DNA of 14,089 nucleotides from an uncultured Arcanobacterium sp. (GTDB lineage Bacteria; Actinomycetota; Actinomycetes; Actinomycetales; Actinomycetaceae): positions 1 through 14,089 of the forward strand of contig NZ_CAMXYE010000034.1 of the NCBI RefSeq assembly GCF_947253055.1, read 5' to 3'. This document shows, in pieces, positions 1 to 6,286 of the stretch. Both the position numbers and the translations under genes were made by a program. The notes beneath the pieces were generated by a model. The model saw nothing but the letters and a program-made list of their open reading frames with translations. It did no database searches and was not told the DNA's origin. How positions within the stretch are numbered: the first letter of the stretch is position 1; each line of letters starts with the position of its first letter.

Positions 1-659
1 ACATCCATTAGCCCAGCTAAAGAGCTATGGAGCAATTTATGCCCCGTCCAGGTGATATTTATTGCCACGAAAATAGCGAGCAGCGGATCGAAAATATTTT
101 TTTTCGTCAAGCAGATGAGGAATACGCCCAGAATCACTCCGGCTGTGGTCCAGAAATCGGTGAGCAGATGTTTACCATCTGCGTGCAGGGTAGGAGATTG
201 CCGCTTTTCCCCTATTTTCACTAGGTAGAGGCCGACTCCGCCGTTGATTAGTGCGGAAAGCCCAGAAATAGTTAAGCCAATTTCAAAATTGTTGAGGGTA
301 GCCGGGTGCATAATCCGGTTTATTGCCGAGATAATAATCAGCAAAGCAGCTACGAGAATCATGCTCCCCTCTACTGCTGCAGAAAAGTATTCCACCTTGG
401 AGCGGCCGAAAGTATAGCGAGAATTAGCTGGCTTAGCGGCTAATTTTAAGGCAAATAGTGCTATCAGTGCCGCCACTAGGTTTACCACGGATTCAAGAGC
501 ATCAGAGAGCAGAGAGACCGAACCCACCAGCAGATAGGCGAGAGTTTTCAAAAGAATTGTGCTGAGAGCAGCCACAATAGAAATCCAGGCGTAGCGTGAA
601 AGATCAAGGCTTTCGCTTTGCACCCTATTTGGCGCTGCTGCCGGAGAATTTTTCTGCAT
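1..659 (-). CDS. Cation diffusion facilitator (CDF) family metal efflux transporter, N-terminal part, truncated by window edge
   Basis: Reading the reverse strand from an ATG at 657-659 gives 219 residues with no stop before the window edge. The protein has several hydrophobic segments (about residues 25-50, 55-75, 98-115, 125-148 and 172-200) and typical CDF landmarks: LLSDALESVVN at 51-60, YTFGRSK at 82-88, and HLLTD at 164-168 in the later membrane helix. CDF proteins exchange Zn, Fe, Mn or Co ions for protons at the inner membrane. The His-x3-Asp pair of the transport site is present (H164, D168). The two acidic positions of the earlier helix, D45 and D49 in E. coli FieF, align with E56 and N60, so the metal cannot be guessed. 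An in-frame stop at 690-692 rules out an upstream start. Only a weak A/G-rich stretch lies before the ATG. The gene diverges from rpsP. The cytoplasmic C-terminal domain lies outside the window. Confidence 0.85.
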   Translation of the reverse strand, partial: MQKNSPAAAPNRVQSESLDLSRYAWISIVAALSTILLKTLAYLLVGSVSLLSDALESVVNLVAALIALFALKLAAKPANSRYTFGRSKVEYFSAAVEGSMILVAALLIIISAINRIMHPATLNNFEIGLTISGLSALINGGVGLYLVKIGEKRQSPTLHADGKHLLTDFWTTAGVILGVFLICLTKKNIFDPLLAIFVAINITWTGHKLLHSSLAGLMD

Positions 660-988
660 AATTCTTTTGTAGCCGATAATCGCGGGAATTTACACCGGAG
701 AAAGGAGGCGTCTTTGCGCATTTTCCCACAGTTCGCAGCCCCGAAATACTTTCTTCCATGCATTAGAAATATCTTATTTTATGGAGATAAATTTTTTCGA
801 CCGCATTCGCTAGGTAAATAACTTAGAGAAGCGGATACAGAGATTTAGGTGCAGAATTTTGGCTGCGCACTTAGAGGTGCTGAGCCAGGCACCAACGTAG
901 AGAATTTAGCTAACTATTTGTGCGAGGATTCTGACTAGCTGCTGATGTGGAGATTTAAGTGAGCGGAAACACCGCGATTTTGGGGTAC

Positions 989-1027
989 TTGACTATCTTC
1001 TTTGAGAAAAATCTGGCAGAATATACG
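989..1027 (+). promoter_or_regulatory. Weak candidate promoter elements for the rpsP operon
   Basis: TTGACT (989-994) resembles a -35 element and TATACG (1022-1027) a -10 element. They are 27 bases apart, too far for a normal pair, so at most one is likely to be used. If TATACG is the -10, the rpsP leader would be about 115 bases long. Confidence 0.25.
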
Positions 1028-1043
1028 AATGTACTTCGGCTTT

Positions 1044-1066
1044 ATCGAGCCCCTCTCTTCCTCGAT
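1044..1066 (+). promoter_or_regulatory. Hairpin in the rpsP leader
   Basis: ATCGAG (1044-1049) pairs perfectly with CTCGAT (1061-1066) around an 11-base pyrimidine-rich loop. It lies about 85 bases before the S16 start. There is no T-run after it, so it does not look like a terminator. It could be part of a ribosomal-protein leader, but six base pairs is weak evidence. Confidence 0.35.
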
Positions 1067-1097
1067 GGAGTCTTAGTCCGGGTAAATGGCAGGCGTG

Positions 1098-1124
1098 TTT
1101 CCCACCGCCCTAAATTTCCCACCG
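1098..1124 (+). repeat. Direct repeat TTTCCCACCG, two copies, in the rpsP leader
   Basis: Identical 10-base copies lie at 1098-1107 and 1115-1124, with starts 17 bases apart, just before the AGGAG of rpsP. They may be protein- or RNA-binding sites, or chance. Confidence 0.5.
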
Positions 1125-1151
1125 ATAAAAGAACTAGGAGTGACCGCACAA

Positions 1152-1655
1152 GTGGCAGTCAAAATTCGTTTAAAGCGTACAGGTAAAATTCGTGAAGCTT
1201 CCTACCGGGTGGTAGTAGTGGATTCTCGTAAGAAGCGTGATGGCCGGGTAATTGAAGAAATTGGTTTCTACAACCCGCGTACCAATCCTTCTACTATTGA
1301 CATTAATTCGGAACGAGCCCGGTACTGGATTTCCGTGGGCGCGCAGCCGACTGAGCCAGTATTAGCACAGCTGAAAATTACTGGTGATTGGCAGGCAGCT
1401 AAAGGTCTACCGGGAGAATCGACTCTGCGTACGGTAGAAAAAGTAGATAAGCAACAGGCGCGGGAGCAGGCAGCTCAAGCTATTCAGGACGCAGCAGAAA
1501 AGCAGCGGGCCGATAAGGCAGCTGCTAAGGCGGAAGCTGAAGCCGCCGCCAAGGCAGAAGCTGCAGCAGAAGCAGCAGCCGAGGCGGAAAGTGCTGGAGA
1601 TGCCGCAGATGCCGCAGCAGAAACTGCAGAAGCGCCAGAAACTGAGGAAGCCTAA
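1152..1655 (+). CDS. rpsP: Small ribosomal subunit protein bS16 with long Ala/Glu-rich C-terminal tail
   Basis: This encodes S16, a 30S subunit protein that binds 16S rRNA early in assembly. The GTG at 1152 gives the canonical N-terminus MAVKIRLKRTGK. An AGGAG lies at 1136-1140, 11 bases upstream, so the in-frame upstream starts (including GTG 1140, which overlaps the AGGAG) are less likely. The product is 167 residues. Residues 1-85 are the conserved fold, with VVVDSRKKRDGR at 21-32, GFYNPRTNP at 38-46 and RARYWISVGAQPT at 55-67. Residues about 86-167 form a tail rich in Ala, Glu and Lys that should be helical and becomes acidic at the end. Tails of this kind are known on S16 in Actinobacteria, whereas S16 of E. 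coli has only about 80 residues. The TAA overlaps the ATG of the next gene by one base, so translation is probably coupled. Confidence 0.97.
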   Translation: MAVKIRLKRTGKIREASYRVVVVDSRKKRDGRVIEEIGFYNPRTNPSTIDINSERARYWISVGAQPTEPVLAQLKITGDWQAAKGLPGESTLRTVEKVDKQQAREQAAQAIQDAAEKQRADKAAAKAEAEAAAKAEAAAEAAAEAESAGDAADAAAETAEAPETEEA

Positions 1656-1888
1656 TGTTGGCAGAAGCTCTGGAACATTTAGTACGGGGTATCGTAGATA
1701 ATCCGGACGATGTGGAAATTACGGAACGCAGCAATCGGCGTGGCAAACTCTTTGAGATCCATGTGAACCCGAGCGATTTAGGCCGGGTAATTGGCCGGCG
1801 CGGGCGCACTGCGAAAGCCTTGCGTTCGGTAATGAAAGCTCTTTCGACTGAAGGTCCGCTGCGCGTAGATGTAATTGAATCTGACTAA
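1655..1888 (+). CDS. khpA: KH-domain RNA-binding protein KhpA
   Basis: This 77-residue protein is a single KH domain. The RNA-gripping loop is visible as VIGRRGRTAKALR near residues 45-57, with GRRG matching the GxxG signature. KhpA-type proteins bind RNA, often together with a second KH/R3H protein (KhpB), and affect translation and cell elongation in Gram-positive bacteria. The gene sits between rpsP and rimM, its usual place in Actinobacteria and Firmicutes. The start codon overlaps the rpsP stop (TAATG). GAGGAAG at 1644-1650, inside the end of rpsP, can serve as ribosome binding site. The length is typical. A terminator-like hairpin follows, so the first transcript may end here. Confidence 0.95.
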   Translation: MLAEALEHLVRGIVDNPDDVEITERSNRRGKLFEIHVNPSDLGRVIGRRGRTAKALRSVMKALSTEGPLRVDVIESD

Positions 1889-1924
1889 GCAGCCGGTGTT
1901 TTAGAGTAAATAGCTTATAAGCAG

Positions 1925-1964
1925 GGGCGGAACGCATATATGGTGTGCATTCCGCCCTCGCTTT
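1925..1964 (+). terminator. Terminator-like hairpin after khpA
   Basis: Positions 1925-1936 pair with 1946-1957 (GGGCGGAA, one C/A mismatch, then GCA) around a 9-base loop, 37 bases after the khpA stop. Only TCGCTTT follows, so termination may be partial. It splits rpsP-khpA from rimM-trmD. Confidence 0.6.
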
Positions 1965-1971
1965 ATGGCTA

Positions 1972-2004
1972 TTGATTAGAAAATTTCCTTAATTTACAGA
2001 TAAT
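1972..2004 (+). promoter_or_regulatory. Possible promoter for rimM-trmD
   Basis: TTGATT (1972-1977) and GATAAT (1999-2004) resemble -35 and -10 elements, but the 21-base spacing is long. A promoter is expected here because a terminator-like hairpin lies just upstream. Confidence 0.3.
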
Positions 2005-2043
2005 AAAGAGGGAGAGTATTCTGCCTCCTAAGGAAATATCTGT
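1983..2043 (+). promoter_or_regulatory. Inverted repeat upstream of rimM
   Basis: ATTTCCTTA (1983-1991) is a perfect 9-bp inverted repeat of TAAGGAAAT (2029-2037). A small inner stem, GGAG (2011-2014) with CTCC (2025-2028), fits inside it. ACAGAT (1996-2001) could instead pair with ATCTGT (2038-2043), and the two long pairings cannot form together. The structure ends 27 bases before the rimM start and leaves the ribosome binding site free. It could be an RNA leader, or an operator around a -10 element. Confidence 0.5.
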
Positions 2044-2070
2044 GGAGGTGGGATTGAGAGGAAGCGGGAT

Positions 2071-2613
2071 ATGAAACTAACCGTAGGCATTATTGGAGCT
2101 CCGCACGGGCTAAAAGGAGAAGTCAAAATTGATGTGCGTACCGATAAGCCCGAGTTGCGCTTATATCCGGGAGCTTCTTTAGAAACCACTCCTCCCGAAG
2201 AAGGTCCGCTCGTAATTGCCGCAGTGCGAGAATATAAAGGCAATACGTATGTGCGTTTTGCCGATATTAGTGATCGCAATGCGGTAGATACCTTGCGAGG
2301 CGTGCGTCTAATAGTGGAATCAGATGAAGAAGAACCCGAAGAAGACGCCTGGTATCCACACGAACTCCTCGGTTTAGAAGCCTTAGACCCCGAGGGATAT
2401 GAACTGGGAATCGTGAAAGATCTCTATTTGCGCCCGGTGCAAGATCTATTAGTAGTCGAAGAACCAGATGGCCAATTAGCTTATGTGCCTTTTGTGCGCG
2501 ATATAGTGCGAGAAGTGGATATTGCTGATCACTGCGTGGTGATAGATGCTCCGGCTGGATTGTTTTCCGATGCCGAGTTGCCTGCCGAAGAAGCCGAAGA
2601 AAGCGGAGAATAA
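2071..2613 (+). CDS. rimM: Ribosome maturation factor RimM
   Basis: RimM binds S19 in the 30S head and helps mature the 3' domain of 16S rRNA. The 180-residue product has the two expected parts. An N-terminal barrel begins with TVGIIGAPHGLKGEV at residues 4-18. A PRC-barrel follows after WYPHELLGLEAL (residues about 93-104) and includes GIVKDLYLRPVQDLLVVE and YVPFV near residues 136-140. The last 15 or so residues are an acidic tail. The start is supported by the conserved N-terminus and by GAGAGGAAG about 7 bases upstream. The stop is immediately followed by the trmD ATG, a pairing seen in most bacteria. The gene is complete and of normal length. Confidence 0.96.
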   Translation: MKLTVGIIGAPHGLKGEVKIDVRTDKPELRLYPGASLETTPPEEGPLVIAAVREYKGNTYVRFADISDRNAVDTLRGVRLIVESDEEEPEEDAWYPHELLGLEALDPEGYELGIVKDLYLRPVQDLLVVEEPDGQLAYVPFVRDIVREVDIADHCVVIDAPAGLFSDAELPAEEAEESGE

Positions 2614-3996
2614 ATGCGCTTCGATGTAATAAGTATATTTCCGGAATTTTTTGCGGCTTTGCAGCTTTCTTTAGTAGGAAAAGCGCAGGAAAAAGGCATA
2701 TTAGATATCGGCATACACAATTTACGAGATTTCACTTCCGATATTCACCGCACAGTAGATGATACGCCTTGCGGGGGCGGTGCCGGAATGGTGATGAAGG
2801 CCGATATCTGGGGGAAAGCTATTGACTCCGTATTGGCAGAAAATTCCGGCCCGCGCCCGGTGCTAGCTATTCCCACTCCCGGCGGTAAACAACTACAGCA
2901 AGCAGATTGCCACCGATTAGCAAAAAGTTCACACGTCATAGTGGCTTGTGGGCGTTATGAAGGCATCGATGCGCGGGTGGCGCAGTACTACGAGCAGAAT
3001 TCGCAAGTAGAAGTATTTGAATACTCCCTCGGCGATTACGTGCTAAACGGAGGGGAAGTAGCAGCTATTGCACTTATTGAAGCAGTCGCGCGCCTAGTGC
3101 CCGGTATGGTGGGAAATCCGGAATCGTTGACGGAAGAATCTTATGGCGCGGCGGGGCTCTTAGAATACCCGGTGTACACGCGTCCGCTCGAATTTCGGGG
3201 TTTAGCGGTGCCGGAAGTTTTACTTTCCGGAAATCATCAGAAAGTCCGGCAGTGGCGCCGCGGGCAGGCTCTGCGGAAAACGGCGCAGCTGCGCCCCGAT
3301 TTGATAAGGGAGCTCGCCCGTGCGCAGCTGGAAAAAGACGATTTACGGCAGCTGGCGGCAGCTGGGTGGTTTCTCGCGGCCGATTCGGAAAAATATCCGC
3401 ATTTGCAGCAAATAGAGTTTCGCCCCGCGCGCTTAGAAGAGGCAAAGAAATTGGCCGATTTTGCGGCACAGACTTTCCCCGATGCTTGCCCACCCGGAAT
3501 GCGCCTAGATGCCATAGCTAGTTTTATTGCAGAAAATCTTTCCGAAAACTGTTTTCGCGATTATATAAACGAGGAAACGCGGCGAGTGCTAGTAGCTTGC
3601 ACAGATACTGGAGAAATAGCTGCCTACTCGCTGGTAAATATCCCGAGAGCTGCGGGAGCGGCGAATATCGAAGAGGGGGCACCGGTAGATTTCGTGGTGG
3701 ACGGAATACCGCGGGAAGGCCCGTTGCTCTATCTTTCCAAACTCTATTTAGGTAGATCGTGGCGGGGAAGCGGACTGTGTAAGCAATTCTTAAAAGCAGT
3801 ACTAGCCGATGCAGCTGCGCAATGCCGAGAGTGGCCAGAGCCGTACATATGGCTAGGTACGAATCAGGCGAATAAACGGGCGCAGCGTGCCTATAAAAAG
3901 GTAGGATTTTTACTGAGCGGGCAGCGGGTATTCTTTGTAGGTGATGAGTCCAACAAAGATATAACTATGGTGCGCCGGTTAAATATGACAAACTGA
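2614..3996 (+). CDS. trmD: tRNA (guanine-37-N1)-methyltransferase TrmD fused to a C-terminal GNAT acetyltransferase domain
   Basis: Residues 1 to about 245 are a complete TrmD, the SAM-dependent enzyme that makes m1G37 in tRNAs and prevents frameshifting. GGGAGMVMK (54-62), ACGRYEGIDARV (111-122) and SLGDYVLNGGEVAA (138-151) of the trefoil-knot SAM site are intact, as are GNPESLTEES (167-176), LEYPVYTRP (183-191) and PEVLLSGNH (200-208). Instead of stopping near residue 245, the frame continues through a short linker into about 195 residues that look like a GNAT domain. IEFRPARLEEA (267-277) resembles a GNAT start. RGSGLC (384-389) fits the acetyl-CoA motif R-x-x-G-x-G/A, with Cys at the last position. 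TNQANKRAQRAYKKVGF (416-432) fits the motif-B helix. The start abuts the rimM stop. The acetylated substrate cannot be deduced. I am confident in both domains; the joint function is unknown. Confidence 0.95.
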   Translation: MRFDVISIFPEFFAALQLSLVGKAQEKGILDIGIHNLRDFTSDIHRTVDDTPCGGGAGMVMKADIWGKAIDSVLAENSGPRPVLAIPTPGGKQLQQADCHRLAKSSHVIVACGRYEGIDARVAQYYEQNSQVEVFEYSLGDYVLNGGEVAAIALIEAVARLVPGMVGNPESLTEESYGAAGLLEYPVYTRPLEFRGLAVPEVLLSGNHQKVRQWRRGQALRKTAQLRPDLIRELARAQLEKDDLRQLAAAGWFLAADSEKYPHLQQIEFRPARLEEAKKLADFAAQTFPDACPPGMRLDAIASFIAENLSENCFRDYINEETRRVLVACTDTGEIAAYSLVNIPRAAGAANIEEGAPVDFVVDGIPREGPLLYLSKLYLGRSWRGSGLCKQFLKAVLADAAAQCREWPEPYIWLGTNQANKRAQRAYKKVGFLLSGQRVFFVGDESNKDITMVRRLNMTN

Positions 3997-4005
3997 GATA
4001 GTTCC

Positions 4006-4072
4006 TCGCTAAATAGAATGTCAAGCCTGCCGCAGGGGGTGGCATTCCAGCGAGTTATTCCGTAGGGAATAA
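4006..4072 (+). promoter_or_regulatory. Structured leader upstream of rplS
   Basis: TCGCT (4006-4010) pairs with AGCGA (4049-4053). Inside it GAATG (4016-4020) pairs with CATTC (4043-4047), with a G-rich apical region. A second hairpin follows at once: TTATTCC (4055-4061) with GGAATAA (4066-4072). No T-run follows either one. Position and nesting suggest a ribosomal-protein leader that could control L19 synthesis, but I cannot match it to a named family. Confidence 0.5.
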
Positions 4073-4122
4073 AAAGTTCCTAGATCGTTCTGGCCTGCGT
4101 GCAGATCGGAAAGTGATGAATC

Positions 4123-4476
4123 ATGCAGATTCTAGATAAAGTAGTTGCTGCGCAACTAAAAGACCGCCCCGAATTTCGGGCCGGCGATACGGTAAAAGTA
4201 AATGTAAAAGTTGTGGAAGGTAACCGCGAGCGTATTCAGGCATTCCAAGGTGTGGTGCTGGCGCGGCGGGGTGGCAAAGGTATTGGAGCCACTTTCACAG
4301 TCCGGAAATTCTCGTTTGGTGTGAGCGTGGAGCGTACTTTCCCCTTGCATTCTCCAAATGTGGATTCCATCGAGGTGCTTACGCGCGGGAAAGTACGGCG
4401 CGCCAAGCTTTACTATTTACGCGACCGCTACGGTAAAGCAGCAAAAATTCGGGAAAAGCGCGCTGACGAGCAGTAA
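4123..4476 (+). CDS. rplS: Large ribosomal subunit protein bL19
   Basis: L19 lies at the interface of the 30S and 50S subunits. The 117-residue product has normal length and the family's features: RAGDTVKVNVKVVEGNRERI (19-38), FQGVVLARRGGKG (41-53), FTVRKFSFGVSVERTFPLHS (58-77) and the basic end KVRRAKLYYLRDRYGKAAKI. GGAAAG at 4108-4113, 9 bases before the ATG, is the likely ribosome binding site. The gene follows trmD, as in most bacteria, but is separated by a 126-base structured leader. It ends at a strong terminator hairpin, so it is the last gene of this transcript. Confidence 0.97.
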   Translation: MQILDKVVAAQLKDRPEFRAGDTVKVNVKVVEGNRERIQAFQGVVLARRGGKGIGATFTVRKFSFGVSVERTFPLHSPNVDSIEVLTRGKVRRAKLYYLRDRYGKAAKIREKRADEQ

Positions 4477-4513
4477 AAGCGGCAGTAAAAGCGTTTGCCT
4501 GGATAAAAATTTT

Positions 4514-4548
4514 CAGAGGAGAGGTACCCACCTCTCCTCTGCTATTTC
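4514..4548 (+). terminator. Strong terminator hairpin after rplS
   Basis: CAGAGGAGAGGT (4514-4525) pairs perfectly over 12 bp with ACCTCTCCTCTG (4530-4541) around the loop ACCC. It is preceded by an A/T-rich run and followed by CTATTTC. The long perfect stem makes it a convincing end for the rplS transcript even though the T-run is broken. Confidence 0.85.
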
Positions 4549-4583
4549 TGAGCAAAATTAAGATAGGCTACTTAAGTAAATAA

Positions 4584-4611
4584 TTCGTACCGCGTTACTA
4601 AACTTTATAAG
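4584..4611 (+). promoter_or_regulatory. Candidate promoter for lepB-rnhB-DUF2469
   Basis: TATAAG at 4606-4611 resembles a -10 element. TTCGTA at 4584-4589, 16 bases upstream, is a poor -35. A promoter is expected between the rplS terminator and lepB. If this is right, the in-frame GTG at 4611 lies in the -10 and cannot be the lepB start. Confidence 0.35.
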
Positions 4612-4640
4612 TGCTGAAGAGCCTAACTGCAGGAGTAGGA

Positions 4641-5573
4641 ATGGAAGAAAAGTCGGGTTATAGCGATTCCGGCATCGGTGGGGAAGCTATGCCGCCGTCT
4701 TTTTCTCCTGCTGAAAACGCGGAAAGCCGCCACGCCCAAGAAAAGTTTTATGCGGAAAACGGCATAGCACTCTTTCCATCTAAAGCAGAAGAAGAATTTT
4801 TTGCGGAAACGGGAGAAAAATCTCCGGATTCTAATCCGCCGGAGAGTACTCTTTCCCGCGTGGTTTCAGGGCTTTTAGAATTATTGGCCGTAGTAGCAGT
4901 GGCTCTTATTTGTGCAATTTTTTTGAAAACTTATCTAATTCAACCCTTTGAAATTCCTTCCGAATCCATGGCGAATACTTTGATTCCCGGCGACCGCATT
5001 ATGGTAAATAAATTAGCGGACAGTGAAAAAGAGCTGCAACGAGGCGATGTAGTAGTATTCGTAGACCCAGGCGGCTGGTTAGATAAAATGCCCGAGAAAG
5101 AAGGCTCGCGGCTCCGGCGCTCTTTAGAACAAATTGGGCAGACGGTAGGATTACTGCCGCATAATTCTGGGCATCATCTAGTGAAAAGAATCATCGGCAT
5201 GCCTGGCGATACGGTGGAATGCTGCGGTGCAGATGGAAAAATTACGGTGAACGGCACTCCGATAACGGAGAGTTATTTACCCGAGGGTATGGTGCCTTCG
5301 GAAGAAGAATTTTCGGTGCAAGTGCCGGCCGGTCACTTGTGGGTAATGGGAGATAATCGTAGCAATTCGAAGGATTCGCGCTTCCATCAAAAGCACAGTG
5401 GTTTCGGATTTGTGCCGATTGATAATCTGGAAGGGCGCGCTTGGTTGCGCATCTATCCTTTCGGGCGCTGGGGAAGAATACCGGATGCTAGTAGCGTATT
5501 TTCTGCGGTGCCGGCCCCCGGCAACTCGGTGAACGAGTCGGTGGCAGAGTATAAAGGTGAGAGTAGCGCCTAG
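4641..5573 (+). CDS. lepB: Type I signal peptidase LepB
   Basis: LepB cleaves signal peptides from Sec- and Tat-exported proteins at the outer face of the membrane. The ATG at 4641 gives 310 residues and has AGGAGTAGGA directly before it; the in-frame GTG at 4611 has no such site. Residues 1-72 are a polar, Glu-rich cytoplasmic segment. One membrane helix spans about 76-98 (SGLLELLAVVAVALICAIFL). The catalytic Ser lies in PSESMANTL (S109). The general-base Lys is K182 in HLVKRIIGMPGD. The late conserved box is MGDNRSNSKDSR (236-247). This is the Ser-Lys dyad arrangement of the S26 family with a single N-terminal anchor. The stop is two bases before the rnhB start. rplS-lepB-rnhB is the common actinobacterial order. 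Confidence 0.96.
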   Translation: MEEKSGYSDSGIGGEAMPPSFSPAENAESRHAQEKFYAENGIALFPSKAEEEFFAETGEKSPDSNPPESTLSRVVSGLLELLAVVAVALICAIFLKTYLIQPFEIPSESMANTLIPGDRIMVNKLADSEKELQRGDVVVFVDPGGWLDKMPEKEGSRLRRSLEQIGQTVGLLPHNSGHHLVKRIIGMPGDTVECCGADGKITVNGTPITESYLPEGMVPSEEEFSVQVPAGHLWVMGDNRSNSKDSRFHQKHSGFGFVPIDNLEGRAWLRIYPFGRWGRIPDASSVFSAVPAPGNSVNESVAEYKGESSA

Positions 5574-5575
5574 GG

Positions 5576-6271
5576 ATGGATAGGTCCTTAGAGCCGAGCC
5601 GGGAACTAGAAAAAGCGCTTTTAGCTGACTTAGCAGAGACGGTGGAAAATCCGCTTTTAGCGGGAGTAGATGAAGTAGGGCGCGGTGCTTTAGCTGGGCC
5701 GGTAGCCGTGGGTATTGCCTTAGTGGATGGCGCTACTTCGGATAATTTTCCAAGTGCGCTGCGGGATTCTAAAATGCTTTCTGCCGCTGCGCGGGAAAGC
5801 CTGGTCCCGTTACTTAAAGATTGGGTACGCGCCTATGCAGTCGGATATGCCTCAGCAGCGGAAATAGATAAATGGGGAATTATAGCTGCTTTGCAAGCGG
5901 CGGCGGCGCGGGCGAGCGCTGATTTACGGCAACAAGGTTGGAAATTTACGGCAGTGCTGCTAGATGGTTCGCATAATTGGTGGGGAAATAATTCTCTCTA
6001 CTCTCCACAACCACCCGAATTGTGCCCGCCCAATGTACCGGTAAAAACCTTGGTAAAAGGCGATGCGAAATGTGCTGCGCTCGCGGCGGCTTCCGTCTTA
6101 GCAAAAGTGCAAAGAGATGCTTTGCTGAGTCAGCTAAATACCGAACATCCGGAGTATGATTGGGAGCATAACAAGGGATATTCTTCTCCTAAGCACATTG
6201 CAGCACTGCAGCAGTACGGAGTTAGCGAATATCATCGTATTTCTTGGAAATTACCGGGGATAGCGGAATAG
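5576..6271 (+). CDS. rnhB: Ribonuclease HII
   Basis: RNase HII cuts the RNA strand of RNA-DNA hybrids and removes single ribonucleotides from DNA. The 231-residue product has the four acidic metal ligands: D32 and E33 in GVDEVGRGALAGPVAVG, D130 in VLLDGSHNWW and D181 in ASVLAKVQRD. DSKMLS (64-69) and the C-terminal block YDWEHNKGYSSPKH (194-207) followed by YHRISW also fit. The loop between D130 and KGDAKCAA (161-168) is longer and Pro-rich compared with E. coli; to my knowledge this loop varies in Actinobacteria. The ATG follows the lepB stop by two bases, so translation is probably coupled. Confidence 0.96.
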   Translation: MDRSLEPSRELEKALLADLAETVENPLLAGVDEVGRGALAGPVAVGIALVDGATSDNFPSALRDSKMLSAAARESLVPLLKDWVRAYAVGYASAAEIDKWGIIAALQAAAARASADLRQQGWKFTAVLLDGSHNWWGNNSLYSPQPPELCPPNVPVKTLVKGDAKCAALAAASVLAKVQRDALLSQLNTEHPEYDWEHNKGYSSPKHIAALQQYGVSEYHRISWKLPGIAE

Positions 6272-6286
6272 AGAGGGTGCGGGCTT

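Larger units (their letters stand above)
660..1151. other. Divergent intergenic region between the CDF gene and rpsP
   Basis: This stretch has no convincing gene. The short frames in it have odd composition and resemble no family I know. It must hold the start signals of two divergent genes. What I can see is a small GGTGC/GCACC hairpin near 875-892, a TTGACT hexamer at 989-994, a TATACG at 1022-1027, a 6-bp stem at 1044-1066 and a 10-base direct repeat just before rpsP. In many Actinobacteria ffh lies upstream of rpsP; it is not here, so the neighbourhood on this side appears rearranged. Confidence 0.6.

Noticed and set aside
618..821. 67-residue forward frame in the CDF/rpsP gap
   Set aside because: It overlaps the start of the CDF gene on the other strand, has no ribosome binding site and resembles no known family.
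1086..1151. N-terminal extension of S16 from an upstream start
   Set aside because: The S16 family begins at MAVKIR, encoded from GTG 1152, and the upstream residues overlap the likely ribosome binding site.
959..1186. 75-residue forward frame ahead of rpsP
   Set aside because: It runs into the S16 coding region in another frame, and its composition is unlike the real genes.
3074..3493. 139-residue reverse frame inside trmD
   Set aside because: It is a shadow of the strongly conserved TrmD frame with an Arg/Pro/Ala-rich composition.
4611..4640. Ten-residue N-terminal extension of LepB from GTG 4611
   Set aside because: ATG 4641 has a much better ribosome binding site, and GTG 4611 lies in a possible -10 element.
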